64,000 bases of DNA from Comamonas_C sp026954015 (GTDB lineage Bacteria > Pseudomonadota > Gammaproteobacteria > Burkholderiales > Burkholderiaceae_C), in assembly GCA_035063785.1 (NCBI GenBank), contig JAPSFS010000006.1, positions 62,001-126,000 on the forward strand, read 5' to 3'. Positions 7,655-15,609 of the stretch are shown piece after piece; the first letter of the stretch is position 1; each line of letters opens with the position of its first letter. Both the position numbers and the translations under genes were made by a program. Below the pieces are notes generated by a model, which was given only the letters and a program-made list of their open reading frames with translations, ran no database searches and had not been told where the DNA came from.

Positions 7655-8598
7655 TGGGCTGGCGCGGCGCGGCGATCGTGGTCGCCTTTCTTGTGATGGC
7701 GAGCGTGCCCTGGTGGGGCTCGGACGTGCTGGTGCAGTTCGGCATCAACGCGCTGCTGCTGGCCGTGCTCGCACAGGGCTGGAACATCATCGGCGGCTAC
7801 ACCGGCTACCCCTCGTTCGGCAACTCGGTGTTCTACGGCCTGGGCAGCTACGGCGTGGCGATTGCGATGGTGCAGTGGCACCTGCCGTTTGCCGTCGGCA
7901 TGGCGTTCGGCGTGCTGCTGGCGGTGGTGTTCGCGCTGCTGCTGGGCGTGCCGGTGCTGCGTCTGCGCGGGCACTACTTCGCCATCGCCACGCTGGCGCT
8001 GGCGGGGGTGATGGCGGCCATCGTCTCCAACATTCCGCTGGCGGGGCAGAACATCGGCCTGGTGCTGCCGCCGCTCAATGACGACCGGCTGTTCTACGGC
8101 CTGGCGCTGGGCCTGCTCGTGCTCTCCACGCTCGTGGTCTGGTGGCTCACCAGGAGCCGCTTCGGTTTCGGCCTGATCGCGATCCGCGAAAACGAGGACA
8201 GCGCCGCGGTGATGGGTGTGAACACGACGCTGTACAAGGTGATCGCGTTCACGATTTCGGGTGCGCTCAGCAGCCTCGCGGGCGGCATCCATGCCTACTG
8301 GATCACCTTCCTCGATCCCGAGAGCGCATTCGACATCGCGCTCAACATCAAGATGATCATCATGGCGGTGTTCGGCGGCGCGGGCACGGTGCTCGGCCCC
8401 ATCATCGGCGCGTTCTCGCTGTCGGTGGTCTCCGAATGGCTGTCCAGCGAGGTAACGAGCATCGCCAGCCTGTTCTTCGGCGTGGTCATCGTTGCCGCCG
8501 TGGTCTTCATGCCGCACGGCCTCACCGACCTGGCGCGGCGCATCCGCACGATCGGCTGGCGCTACTTCAGCGAAAACGTGCGGGAGAACCGGCTGTGA
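7651..8598 (+). CDS. livM: Branched-chain amino acid ABC transporter permease, LivM type
   Basis: 315-residue inner-membrane permease. After a first membrane helix it shows 'LLAVLAQGWNIIGGYTGYPSFGNSVFYGLGSYG', the LivM signature, then 'GHYFAIATLALAGVM' and the cytoplasmic coupling loop 'FGLIAIRENEDSAAVMGVNTTLYK', and 'MAVFGGAGTVLGPIIGAF' near the C terminus. The family pairs with LivH as a heterodimeric channel. Translationally coupled at both ends: ATG 7651 overlaps the livH stop, and its stop overlaps the livG GTG start. Confidence 0.93.
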   Translation: MMGWRGAAIVVAFLVMASVPWWGSDVLVQFGINALLLAVLAQGWNIIGGYTGYPSFGNSVFYGLGSYGVAIAMVQWHLPFAVGMAFGVLLAVVFALLLGVPVLRLRGHYFAIATLALAGVMAAIVSNIPLAGQNIGLVLPPLNDDRLFYGLALGLLVLSTLVVWWLTRSRFGFGLIAIRENEDSAAVMGVNTTLYKVIAFTISGALSSLAGGIHAYWITFLDPESAFDIALNIKMIIMAVFGGAGTVLGPIIGAFSLSVVSEWLSSEVTSIASLFFGVVIVAAVVFMPHGLTDLARRIRTIGWRYFSENVRENRL

Positions 8599-9329
8599 GC
8601 GCGCTGCTGCAAGTCCGCGCGGTGACCCAGCGCTTCGCCGGGCTCGTGGCCGTGGGCAATGTGAGCTTCACGCTCGCGCAGGGGGAGATCCTGGGGCTCA
8701 TCGGGCCCAACGGCGCGGGCAAGACGACCCTCATCAACCTCATCAGCGGCACCATCACGCCCAGCGCGGGCCAGGTGCTGTTCGACGGCCGCGACGTGAC
8801 CCGCCTGCCCGCGTACCGCCGCGCGCGTCTGGGGATAGGCCGCACTTTCCAGATCATGCAGCCGTTCCCGGGCCTGTCGGTGCTGGATAACGTGGCGATC
8901 GGCGCGCTCTTTGGCCACGGCGGCGGCCCGTCGCAACTGGCCAAGGCACGCGAGCAGGCGCGCCAGAGCCTGGAGTTCGTGGGGCTGGGCCAGTTTGCCG
9001 ACCAGCGCGCGGACGAGCTCGGCGGCCCGGGGCGCAAGCGCCTGGAACTGGCCAAGGCGCTGGCGATGAAGCCGCGCCTCTTGCTGTGCGACGAGGTCAT
9101 GGCGGGGCTGAACCACGTGGAAATCGAAGAAGTGATCGCAGTCATCCGCAAGGTGCGCGAGCAGGGCATCAGCGTGCTCGTGATCGAGCACGTCATCAAG
9201 GCGATCCGCAGCCTGTCGGACCGCCTGCTGGTGCTGCACCATGGCGAGAAGATCGCCGACGGCACGCCCGACGCGGTGCTCTCCGACCCCACGGTGGTGC
9301 AGGCCTATCTCGGAAAGAAGCGCGCGTGA
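8595..9329 (+). CDS. livG: Branched-chain amino acid ABC transporter ATP-binding protein, LivG type
   Basis: 244-residue cytoplasmic ATPase. Walker A is 'GPNGAGKTT' (about residues 39-47), with 'GIGRTFQIMQPFPGLSVLDNV' (Q-loop) and Walker B 'LLLCDEVMAGL', then the LivG C-terminal 'VLHHGEKIADGTP..V..AYLG'. The ABC signature reads 'LGGPGRKRLELAKALA' instead of the usual LSGGQ type, as I recall for a subset of LivG proteins. The start is GTG 8595 in an overlap with the livM stop; livF starts in another GTG overlap. Forms the motor with LivF. Confidence 0.92.
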   Translation: MSALLQVRAVTQRFAGLVAVGNVSFTLAQGEILGLIGPNGAGKTTLINLISGTITPSAGQVLFDGRDVTRLPAYRRARLGIGRTFQIMQPFPGLSVLDNVAIGALFGHGGGPSQLAKAREQARQSLEFVGLGQFADQRADELGGPGRKRLELAKALAMKPRLLLCDEVMAGLNHVEIEEVIAVIRKVREQGISVLVIEHVIKAIRSLSDRLLVLHHGEKIADGTPDAVLSDPTVVQAYLGKKRA

Positions 9330-10048
9330 ACACCAACGCCACCCCGCTGTTGCAGGTGCAGGGCGTGAGCGCCGGCTACGGGCTCATGCCCGTGCTGCAC
9401 GAGATCTCGATCGAAGTGCGCCCGTCCGAAATCGTCGCGCTCGTGGGCAGCAACGGCGCGGGCAAGACCACGCTGCTGCGCGTGCTCTCGCGCCTGCTGC
9501 CCTGCGCCGGCCGCATCGTCTTCGGCGGCACGGACATCACCACGCGCACACCCGACGACGTCTTCGGCCAGGGTCTCGTGCAGGTGCCCGAGGGGCGCCA
9601 GCTGTTCGATCGCATGTCGGTGCAGGACAACCTGCTCATGGGGGCCTACCGCAGGCACGGCAAGGCACAGATCCGGCGCGATCTGGAGCGCATGTACACG
9701 CTCTTTCCGCGCCTGGGCGAGCGGCGCTGGCAGATCGCGGGCAGCATGTCGGGCGGCGAGCAGCAGATGTGCGCGATGGCACGCGCATTGATGGCCGCGC
9801 CCACCTTGATGATGATCGACGAGATGAGCCTGGGCCTGGCGCCGGTGATCGTGCAGCAGCTCACCGACGTGCTCGCGGACATCCGAAGCAATGGCGTGAC
9901 CGTGCTGCTCGTCGAGCAGGACGTGCAGGTGGCGCTCTCGGCCGCCGACCGCGCCTACGTGATCGAAACCGGCCGCGTCACGCTCTCGGGCCCGGCGCGC
10001 CAGCTCATCGACGATCCGGCGGTGCAGCAGGCCTACCTCGGCGTGTAG
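9326..10048 (+). CDS. livF: Branched-chain amino acid ABC transporter ATP-binding protein, LivF type
   Basis: 240-residue ATPase, second motor subunit. It shows 'VSAGYGLMPVLHEISIEV', Walker A 'GSNGAGKTT', the LivF motif 'QVPEGRQLFDRMSVQDNLLMGAY', signature 'MSGGEQQMCAMARALM' and Walker B 'LMMIDEMSLGLAP'. Unlike its LivG partner, the signature is canonical. GTG 9326 overlaps the livG stop; it is the last gene of the transporter operon, with a 70-bp gap before the SDR gene. Confidence 0.93.
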   Translation: MNTNATPLLQVQGVSAGYGLMPVLHEISIEVRPSEIVALVGSNGAGKTTLLRVLSRLLPCAGRIVFGGTDITTRTPDDVFGQGLVQVPEGRQLFDRMSVQDNLLMGAYRRHGKAQIRRDLERMYTLFPRLGERRWQIAGSMSGGEQQMCAMARALMAAPTLMMIDEMSLGLAPVIVQQLTDVLADIRSNGVTVLLVEQDVQVALSAADRAYVIETGRVTLSGPARQLIDDPAVQQAYLGV

Positions 10049-10118
10049 CCGCCGCTGGCGCAGGGCGCTGGGGGCGACCGCTCTCGCCACCGCCGTGCGG
10101 GCAACGCACAATCACGCC

Positions 10119-10913
10119 ATGACCACCGCACCCTGGGTACTCGTGACCGGCGGCGCCACGCGCCTGGGCCGGGAGCTGGCGCTCGCGTTCGCGCGCGCCG
10201 GCTGGAACGTGCTGTGCCACTACCGGCGCTCGCTCGCGCAGGCGCGGCAGACGCAGGCGGACGCCGAAGCACTCGGCGCGCGCTGCCTGCTCGTGGCCAT
10301 GGATCTGGCGCGCCCCGACGCCGCCACGACGCTGCTCGCGCAGTGCCACGGGCTCATCGGCGCCGCGCCGCGCTGCATCGTCAACAACGCCTCGCTGTTC
10401 GACGCGGACGATGCCGCGAGCGCCGCCTCCGCCACGCTGCAACGCCACCTCGCCACCAACACCGTCACACCACTGCTGCTGGGCAATGCACTGGCGCGCG
10501 CGGTGCGCGAGGGCGCGCCGCAGGGCCACGGCTGGCACAGCGTGGTGCACGTGCTCGACCAGAAGGTGCACAACCTCAACCCCGACTATTTCTCGTACAC
10601 CGTGAGCAAGCTCGCGCTGGAGCGCAGCGTGGCGCTGCAGGCGCAGGCGCTTGCGCCGCTGGTGCGCGTGTGCGGGCTCTCGCCCGGCCTGATGTACCAG
10701 AGCGGCCCGCAGAGCGCCCAGAACTTCGAGCGCGCCAGCCGGGTGAACCTGCTGCGCACGCCGCTAGCCCCCGCCGACGTGGCGCGCGCCGCGGTGTTCC
10801 TGGCCGAGAACACGAGCCTGAACGGCTGCACGCTGCAGGCGGACAACGGCCAGCACCTCGTGCCGCTGGCGCGCGACGTGATGTACGCCATCGACGAAAA
10901 TCCGCGGCCATGA
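10119..10913 (+). CDS. SDR-family oxidoreductase, pteridine reductase/FolM-like
   Basis: 264-residue short-chain dehydrogenase. The N-terminal Rossmann motif 'VTGGATRLGRELALAFARAGW' and following 'HYRRS' suggest NADPH preference, 'NNASLFD' is the NNAG-like strand, and the active site is 'YTVSK' (Tyr and Lys three residues apart). 'SPGLMYQSG' and a C-terminal 'LNGCTLQADNGQHL' complete the fold. FolM/PTR1 relatives reduce dihydrofolate, dihydromonapterin or biopterin. Its ATGA overlap with a dihydroneopterin-aldolase-like gene supports a pterin role, but the substrate is inferred. ATG 10119 gives 'MTTAPWVLVTGG'. Confidence 0.8.
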   Translation: MTTAPWVLVTGGATRLGRELALAFARAGWNVLCHYRRSLAQARQTQADAEALGARCLLVAMDLARPDAATTLLAQCHGLIGAAPRCIVNNASLFDADDAASAASATLQRHLATNTVTPLLLGNALARAVREGAPQGHGWHSVVHVLDQKVHNLNPDYFSYTVSKLALERSVALQAQALAPLVRVCGLSPGLMYQSGPQSAQNFERASRVNLLRTPLAPADVARAAVFLAENTSLNGCTLQADNGQHLVPLARDVMYAIDENPRP

Positions 10914-11323
10914 ACTCCATGCTGCTGGCGTTTGGCGCGCTCGACGCACGGCTTGCGACAGAATGCCGCCTGCTGAGCCTGCGCCGCCACGAGCTGCCGG
11001 TGCGCATCGGCGTGCACGACTTCGAGCGCGGCGCGCCACAGCGCATGTGGTTCGACGTGGACCTGTGCGTGCGGCTCGCCGCCGCCCCGGCGCGGCGCGA
11101 CGACATCGCTCAGACGCTGGACTACGACTTCATCCGCGAGGTGATCGCCCGCGCCGTCGGCACGCGCCACCACGAGCTGCAGGAAACGCTGTGCGACCGC
11201 ATCCTGGAGGTGCTCGTCGCGCGCTCCGACGTGCAGGCCGCGCGCGTGGCCACGCGCAAGCCCGACGTGTACCCCGATGCCGCGTCGGTAGGCATCGAGC
11301 GCGTGCACCTCAAGCCCTGGTAA
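10910..11323 (+). CDS. Dihydroneopterin aldolase/epimerase-like protein, first copy
   Basis: 137-residue FolB/FolX-fold protein. After about 25 unmatched N-terminal residues it reads 'ELPVRIGVHDFERGAPQRMWFDVDLCV', equivalent to the 'IGVYDWER..Q.....D' start of FolB, followed by 'LDYDFIREVIARAV', 'ELQETLCDRILEVL' and 'RKPDVYPDAASVGIERV', retaining the Lys-Pro pair. Such enzymes make octamers and convert 7,8-dihydroneopterin to 6-hydroxymethyl-dihydropterin in folate synthesis. ATG 10910 overlaps the SDR stop. A second, more divergent copy follows after 5 bp, so the two may be separate aldolase and epimerase activities. Confidence 0.75.
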   Translation: MNSMLLAFGALDARLATECRLLSLRRHELPVRIGVHDFERGAPQRMWFDVDLCVRLAAAPARRDDIAQTLDYDFIREVIARAVGTRHHELQETLCDRILEVLVARSDVQAARVATRKPDVYPDAASVGIERVHLKPW

Positions 11324-11328
11324 CTCCC

Positions 11329-11709
11329 ATGCCCATGCCACTTCCACAACAGGGCCAGCAGACGCTTGCGCTCACCGGACTGCGCTTCGACGCCAACCTC
11401 GGCATCCTCGCGCACGAGCACAACGCGCCGCAGCCCATCCAGGTGGACGCCGAGCTCAACCTCGGCACGCAGCCGCTCGCGCCGCCCGACGACGACATCC
11501 TGCACGTGCTCGACTACCGCAAGGTGCGTCAGATCATCATCGACGAGTGCACCGCCGAGCACGTGAACCTGCTCGAGAGCCTCATCGGCAAGCTCGCGCG
11601 CCGCCTGCTCCTGCTGCCCGGCGTGCGCGGCGTGCGCGTGAAAATCGCCAAACTTGAAATCTTCGACGACTGCGAAGTCGCAATCCGCATCGAAACCGGA
11701 CAATGGTGA
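11329..11709 (+). CDS. Dihydroneopterin aldolase-like protein, second copy
   Basis: 126-residue FolB-like protein: 'LALTGLRFDANLGILAHEHNAPQPIQVDAELNLG', then 'HVLDYRKVRQIIIDEC', 'HVNLLESLIGKLARRLLLLPGVRGVRVKIAKLEIFDDCEVAIRIE'-like C-terminus (read in pieces). The acidic residue after the conserved Gly is shifted ('GILAHEH') and the usual Lys-Pro is replaced by 'KLEIFDDC', so it is not a plain duplicate of its neighbour. Start ATG 11329; an in-frame ATG at 11335 is possible. It precedes ttcA by 7 bp. Which copy supplies the folate-pathway aldolase is unresolved. Confidence 0.72.
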   Translation: MPMPLPQQGQQTLALTGLRFDANLGILAHEHNAPQPIQVDAELNLGTQPLAPPDDDILHVLDYRKVRQIIIDECTAEHVNLLESLIGKLARRLLLLPGVRGVRVKIAKLEIFDDCEVAIRIETGQW

Positions 11710-11716
11710 ACCCATC

Positions 11717-12643
11717 ATGAACGCCTCCGCGCAAGTCTTGGACACTGCCACCGCCCAACCCCGGCGCGACACGCGCAAGGCGGACCACGAAGACCACAAG
11801 CTCGAAAAACGCCTGTGCCGCGAAGTGGGCCGGGCCATCATCGACTACGCGATGATCGAAGAGGGCGACAAGGTCATGGTGTGCCTCTCGGGCGGCAAGG
11901 ACAGCTACACGCTGCTCGATATCCTGCTCAGGCTGCAAAAGCGCGCGCCGATTTCCTTCAGCATCGTCGCCGTGAACCTCGACCAGAAGCAGCCCGGCTT
12001 TCCCGAGCACGTGCTGCCCGAATACCTCACGCGCATCGGCGTGGACTTTCACATCGAGAACCAGGACACCTACAGCGTCGTCAAGCGCCTCGTGCCCGAG
12101 GGCAAGACCACCTGCAGCGTCTGCTCGCGCCTGCGCCGCGCCATCCTCTACCGCGTGGCGAGCGAGCTGGGCGCGACCAAGGTGGCGCTGGGCCACCACC
12201 GCGACGACATCGTCACCACGCTCATGCTCAATCTCTTCTACGGCGGGCGCATGAAGGGCATGCCGCCCAAGCTCGTCTCGGACGACGGCAGGCACGTCGT
12301 GATCCGTCCGCTGTGCTACGTGACCGAGAAGGACACCGCGCGCTGGGCCGAGATCCAGCGCTTTCCCATCATCCCATGCAACCTCTGCGGCAGCCAGGAA
12401 GGCCTGCAGCGCGTGGTGGTGGGCGAAATGCTGCGCGAGTGGGAGAAAAAATACCCTGGGCGCATCGAAAGCATGTTCCGTGCGATGGGCCACGTCGTGC
12501 CCTCGCACCTCATGGACCCCCGGCTGCACGACTTCAAGGGCGCGCGGGCGACAGGCGTGGCCAATCCCGACGGCGACCGCGCGTTCGACCCCGAGATCCT
12601 GCCGCTGCCGCCCGCGGGCAGCCGCCTCACCTCCCTACAATGA
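11717..12643 (+). CDS. ttcA: tRNA 2-thiocytidine biosynthesis protein TtcA
   Basis: 308-residue cytoplasmic enzyme that thiolates cytidine 32 of certain tRNAs. The PP-loop 'SGGKDS' (58-63) activates the base; the Fe-S cluster ligands are 'CSVC' (C132, C135) and a third cysteine in 'PCNLCGSQ' (220-223). 'VALGHHRDDIVTTLMLNLFYGGRMKGMPPKL' (seen in full across 155-184) is typical. ATG 11717 ('MNASAQ') is chosen over an upstream frame opening at 11654 inside the folB-like gene. The stop overlaps the next ATG (ATGA), so the lipoprotein gene is translationally coupled. Confidence 0.96.
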   Translation: MNASAQVLDTATAQPRRDTRKADHEDHKLEKRLCREVGRAIIDYAMIEEGDKVMVCLSGGKDSYTLLDILLRLQKRAPISFSIVAVNLDQKQPGFPEHVLPEYLTRIGVDFHIENQDTYSVVKRLVPEGKTTCSVCSRLRRAILYRVASELGATKVALGHHRDDIVTTLMLNLFYGGRMKGMPPKLVSDDGRHVVIRPLCYVTEKDTARWAEIQRFPIIPCNLCGSQEGLQRVVVGEMLREWEKKYPGRIESMFRAMGHVVPSHLMDPRLHDFKGARATGVANPDGDRAFDPEILPLPPAGSRLTSLQ

Positions 12644-13278
12644 AACCTGCCATGTCCACGCTGCACCGCCTCTTCACCGTGCTCGCCTGCGTCGCCGCGC
12701 TGGCGCTCGCGGGCTGCGCGGGGCCGCGGCGCGTGCAAAGCCAGGTCAACAGCTTTTCGACGCTGCAGGCGCTGCCGCAACCGGCCACCTACCGCATCGA
12801 GCTGCTGCCGTCGCAGCAGGCGCGTGTGCAGGCGTTCGCGCCGATCGAGGAGCAGGCCGAGCAGGCGCTCGCGCGCGTGGGCCTCACGCGCGATGACGCG
12901 CACGCGCAGCTCGTCGTGCAACTGGGCATCGAAGGCAGCACCGTCTACCCGCCCGACTGGCCCTATTACGGCCCGTGGGCCGGGCCGCGCTTCGGCTGGG
13001 GCCTGGGCTGGGGCGGGCGCGGGCGCTGGCACGGCGGATTCGGCATGGGCTGGTCGATGCGCGACATGCCACCGCCGCTGTACCGCCGCCGCGTCACGGT
13101 CATGATGCGCGACGCCGCGAGCCAGCAGGTGGTATTCGAAAGCTCCGCCGCCTATCAGGACGTGTGGACGCCGGACCCGCTGATCTACGGCGTGCTGTTC
13201 GAGCAGGCGCTGCGCGGCTTTCCGCAGCCCCCGGCGGGCCCACGCACCGAACGCACGGAACTGCAACCGCCCGAATGA
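12640..13278 (+). CDS. DUF4136-like outer-membrane lipoprotein
   Basis: 212-residue putative lipoprotein of unknown function. The lipobox is 'ALALAGC' at the end of a hydrophobic leader, so Cys is about residue 26. The mature part resembles the DUF4136 family: 'TYRIELLPSQQ..', 'EQAEQALARVGL' and 'AQLVVQLGIEGSTVYPP', with a central Gly/Trp-rich stretch ('GWGLGWGGRGRWHGG'). ATG 12640 overlaps the ttcA stop; ATG 12652 ('MSTLHRLF') is an equally plausible start giving 208 residues. It may share a transcript with ttcA and the phosphatase gene 10 bp downstream. Confidence 0.72.
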   Translation: MKPAMSTLHRLFTVLACVAALALAGCAGPRRVQSQVNSFSTLQALPQPATYRIELLPSQQARVQAFAPIEEQAEQALARVGLTRDDAHAQLVVQLGIEGSTVYPPDWPYYGPWAGPRFGWGLGWGGRGRWHGGFGMGWSMRDMPPPLYRRRVTVMMRDAASQQVVFESSAAYQDVWTPDPLIYGVLFEQALRGFPQPPAGPRTERTELQPPE

Positions 13279-13288
13279 GCGGGCTCGC

Positions 13289-13936
13289 ATGCAGGAAGCC
13301 ACGCGCATCATTGCGGTACGCCACGGCGAAACCGCGTGGAACGCCGATGCGCGCATCCAGGGTCACCAGGACGTGGAGCTCAATGACACGGGCCGGCTGC
13401 AGGCGCGCCGGCTCGGCCAGGCGCTGGCAGACGAGAACCCCGCGGCCATCTACAGCAGCGACCTGCGGCGCGCACTGCAGACGGCCGAGGCGGTGGCCCG
13501 CACCACGGGGGCGCCGCTGATTGCCGCACCGGGCCTGCGCGAGCGCGGGTTCGGTGCGTTCGAGGGACGCACCTTCGAGGACGTGCAGGTGCACGCGCCC
13601 GAGCACGCGCGGCGCTGGCGCCAGCGCGACCCCGATTACGCGCCCGCGGGCGGTGGCGAATCGCTCACCGCGCTGCGTGCGCGCGTGCAACGCACCGTGG
13701 ACGAGCTCGCCGCGCGGCACACGGGCGCGCTCATCGTGCTCGTCGCGCACGGCGGCGTGATGGACGTGCTTTATCGCCTTGCCACGCACCAGGGCCTGCA
13801 GGCGCCGCGCACCTGGGTGCTCGCCAACGCGGCGATCAACCGGCTGCTGTGGTCGCGCGCGAGCGGCCTGGCGCTGGTCGGCTGGGGCGACACGCGCCAC
13901 CTGACCGAGCGCGGGCGCGACGAGCTGCACGGATAA
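13289..13936 (+). CDS. Histidine phosphatase superfamily protein, GpmB/CobC-like
   Basis: 215-residue branch-1 histidine phosphatase. The catalytic motif 'AVRHGETAWN' is at residues 9-18, followed by 'GHQDVELNDTGRLQARRLG', 'IYSSDLRRALQTAEAVA', acid/base region 'LRERGFGAFEGRTFEDV' and second His in 'LVAHGGVMDVLYR'. Proteins of this type act on phosphoglycerate, alpha-ribazole phosphate or other small phosphoesters, and the substrate is not deducible. Ends 36 bp before the convergent CheA-like gene. Confidence 0.88.
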   Translation: MQEATRIIAVRHGETAWNADARIQGHQDVELNDTGRLQARRLGQALADENPAAIYSSDLRRALQTAEAVARTTGAPLIAAPGLRERGFGAFEGRTFEDVQVHAPEHARRWRQRDPDYAPAGGGESLTALRARVQRTVDELAARHTGALIVLVAHGGVMDVLYRLATHQGLQAPRTWVLANAAINRLLWSRASGLALVGWGDTRHLTERGRDELHG

Positions 13937-13972
13937 GCTGCCCCGCGACCCCACGTGCGCAGGGCGGGGCCT

Positions 13973-15472
13973 TCAGGAAACCGCGCCCGCCAGCGGCAGC
14001 CGCATCGAGACGCTCATGCCGGCGCCCGGCGCCGATGCGATCTCGACGACCCCGCCCAGTGCGGCGATGTTGGTGCGCACCACATCCATGCCGACGCCGC
14101 GGCCCGAAATCTCGGTGACCACTGCGGCGGTCGAGAAGCCCGGCTGCAGGATCAGCTTCCAGACCTCGGCGTCGGACAGCGTATCCGCAACGTCGATGCC
14201 GCGCTCGCGCGCAGCCTGCACGATCTGCGATCGCGACAGGCCGCGGCCATCGTCGTGCACCACGATCACCGCGGTGCCCTTCTCGACGGACGCCACGACC
14301 GTGACCGTGCCCTGCGCGCGCTTGCCCGCGGCCAGCCGCTGCGCCGGCGCTTCGATGCCGTGGTCGCAACTGTTGCGCACGAGCTGCGTGAGCGGATCGA
14401 CGAGTTTTTCGACCACGCTCTTGTCGAGCTCGATCGCCTCACCCTGCGTTACCAGGGTGAGCTGCTTGCCCAGCTGCTCGGCGAGATCGTGGAGTACGCG
14501 CGGCAGGCGTTCGAACGCCATCGACAAGGGCACCTTGCGCACCGACAGCGCCGAGGATTGCAGGCGCCGCACGACGCGCGCGAGCTCCGCAAGGCCCGCG
14601 TGCCATGGCGCGCCGGCAGCGTCACCCGGCGCCGCGCATTTGGCCAGCGCCGCCTGCGCGGCGGCCAGTTCACGGACGAGGTCAGCGAACTCATCGAGCT
14701 TGTGCACCGGGACGCGGACCGTCTCGTCATCGGCCGGCAAAGCTGCGGGCAGATGGTGCACCCTGAGCAGGGTAGGCTCGAGTGCGCGTATGCGGACCTG
14801 GTCGCGCGCGACATAAAAGGCGAACAGATCGAGCAGGTCGGTATCGCTCGCGGTGGTGCGCACCGCAAAGCGGGACATGCGTGCCCGCGCGTCGGGCAGG
14901 TCGCTGATCGTCCCCAGTCCGGCGATGTCACGAAACAGGTCTTTCACCGCATCCGCGAGTTCCGGCAGGTCGAGCGGCCCGACCGTGACTTCCAGCATGC
15001 GCGCGCGCCGCCGTGGCACGGCCGGAACACCGTCGGCGGCCACGCCCGGCGGCTCCAGCGCGCGCAGACGCTCGACCAGCTCCCCGTGGGAGCCGGCGGG
15101 GACGGATGGGGCGCCGCGCTGGCGCTGCGCGAGCAGCTCGCGTGCGGCGTCGACGGCGGCGAGCAGCACCTCGACGCTCCTGGCGCCCGGCGCCAGCGCC
15201 TGGTGGCGCAGTGCATCCAGCAGTGATTCGACACCGTGCGCAAGTTCGACCACTTCAGAGAACCCGAACGCCGCGGCGCCGCCCTTGATCGAATGCGCGT
15301 AGCGAAACAGCGCGTCGAGCGGCTCGCCGCTGAGCGCGCGCGCTCCGTGCTCCAGCAGCAGCCGTTCCATCCGGCCCAGGTGCTCCGCCACTTCGTCGAA
15401 GAAAGCCACCGAGACCGGGCCCGGATCGAAATCCGCGCCCGTGCCCGAAGCTCCGGAACATGTATCCGCCAT
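13973..15472 (-). CDS. CheA-like histidine kinase lacking the CheW-like regulatory domain
   Basis: 499-residue sensor kinase core of chemotaxis type. The Hpt (P1) domain has phospho-acceptor H60 in 'YAHSIKGGAAAFGF'. A middle domain follows (~158-232), then a short P3-like helix ('VPVHKLDEFADLVRELA', 255-270), and the P4 ATPase with N-box 'LVRNSCDHGIE' (364-374), G1 'DDGRGL' (407-412) and G2 'GRGVGMDVV' (458-466). The protein stops at 'RLPLAGAVS', where CheA normally continues into the P5 domain that binds CheW and receptors. The next gene starts 36 bp beyond, so no P5 remnant follows. It is divergent from the receiver-kinase gene at 15610 and may signal to it. ATG 15472. Confidence 0.85.
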   Translation of the reverse strand: MADTCSGASGTGADFDPGPVSVAFFDEVAEHLGRMERLLLEHGARALSGEPLDALFRYAHSIKGGAAAFGFSEVVELAHGVESLLDALRHQALAPGARSVEVLLAAVDAARELLAQRQRGAPSVPAGSHGELVERLRALEPPGVAADGVPAVPRRRARMLEVTVGPLDLPELADAVKDLFRDIAGLGTISDLPDARARMSRFAVRTTASDTDLLDLFAFYVARDQVRIRALEPTLLRVHHLPAALPADDETVRVPVHKLDEFADLVRELAAAQAALAKCAAPGDAAGAPWHAGLAELARVVRRLQSSALSVRKVPLSMAFERLPRVLHDLAEQLGKQLTLVTQGEAIELDKSVVEKLVDPLTQLVRNSCDHGIEAPAQRLAAGKRAQGTVTVVASVEKGTAVIVVHDDGRGLSRSQIVQAARERGIDVADTLSDAEVWKLILQPGFSTAAVVTEISGRGVGMDVVRTNIAALGGVVEIASAPGAGMSVSMRLPLAGAVS

Positions 15473-15609
15473 GACGCGGTTCCTCTGCGTGTCTTGCTCG
15501 CCGCACACCGGCACAGCCGGGTGGCTGCCTGCGAGTGCAGGCGTACCCGAACCCGGTGCCGCGACCCGCTAACATCGCCGCACGCACCAATGATCAGGCC
15601 CGTGTTTTC

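Noticed and set aside
12972..13050. Gly/Trp-rich stretch as a tandem repeat or CRISPR-like array
   Set aside because: It is low-complexity coding sequence ('GWGLGWGGRGRWHGG') within the lipoprotein, with no regular spacer structure.
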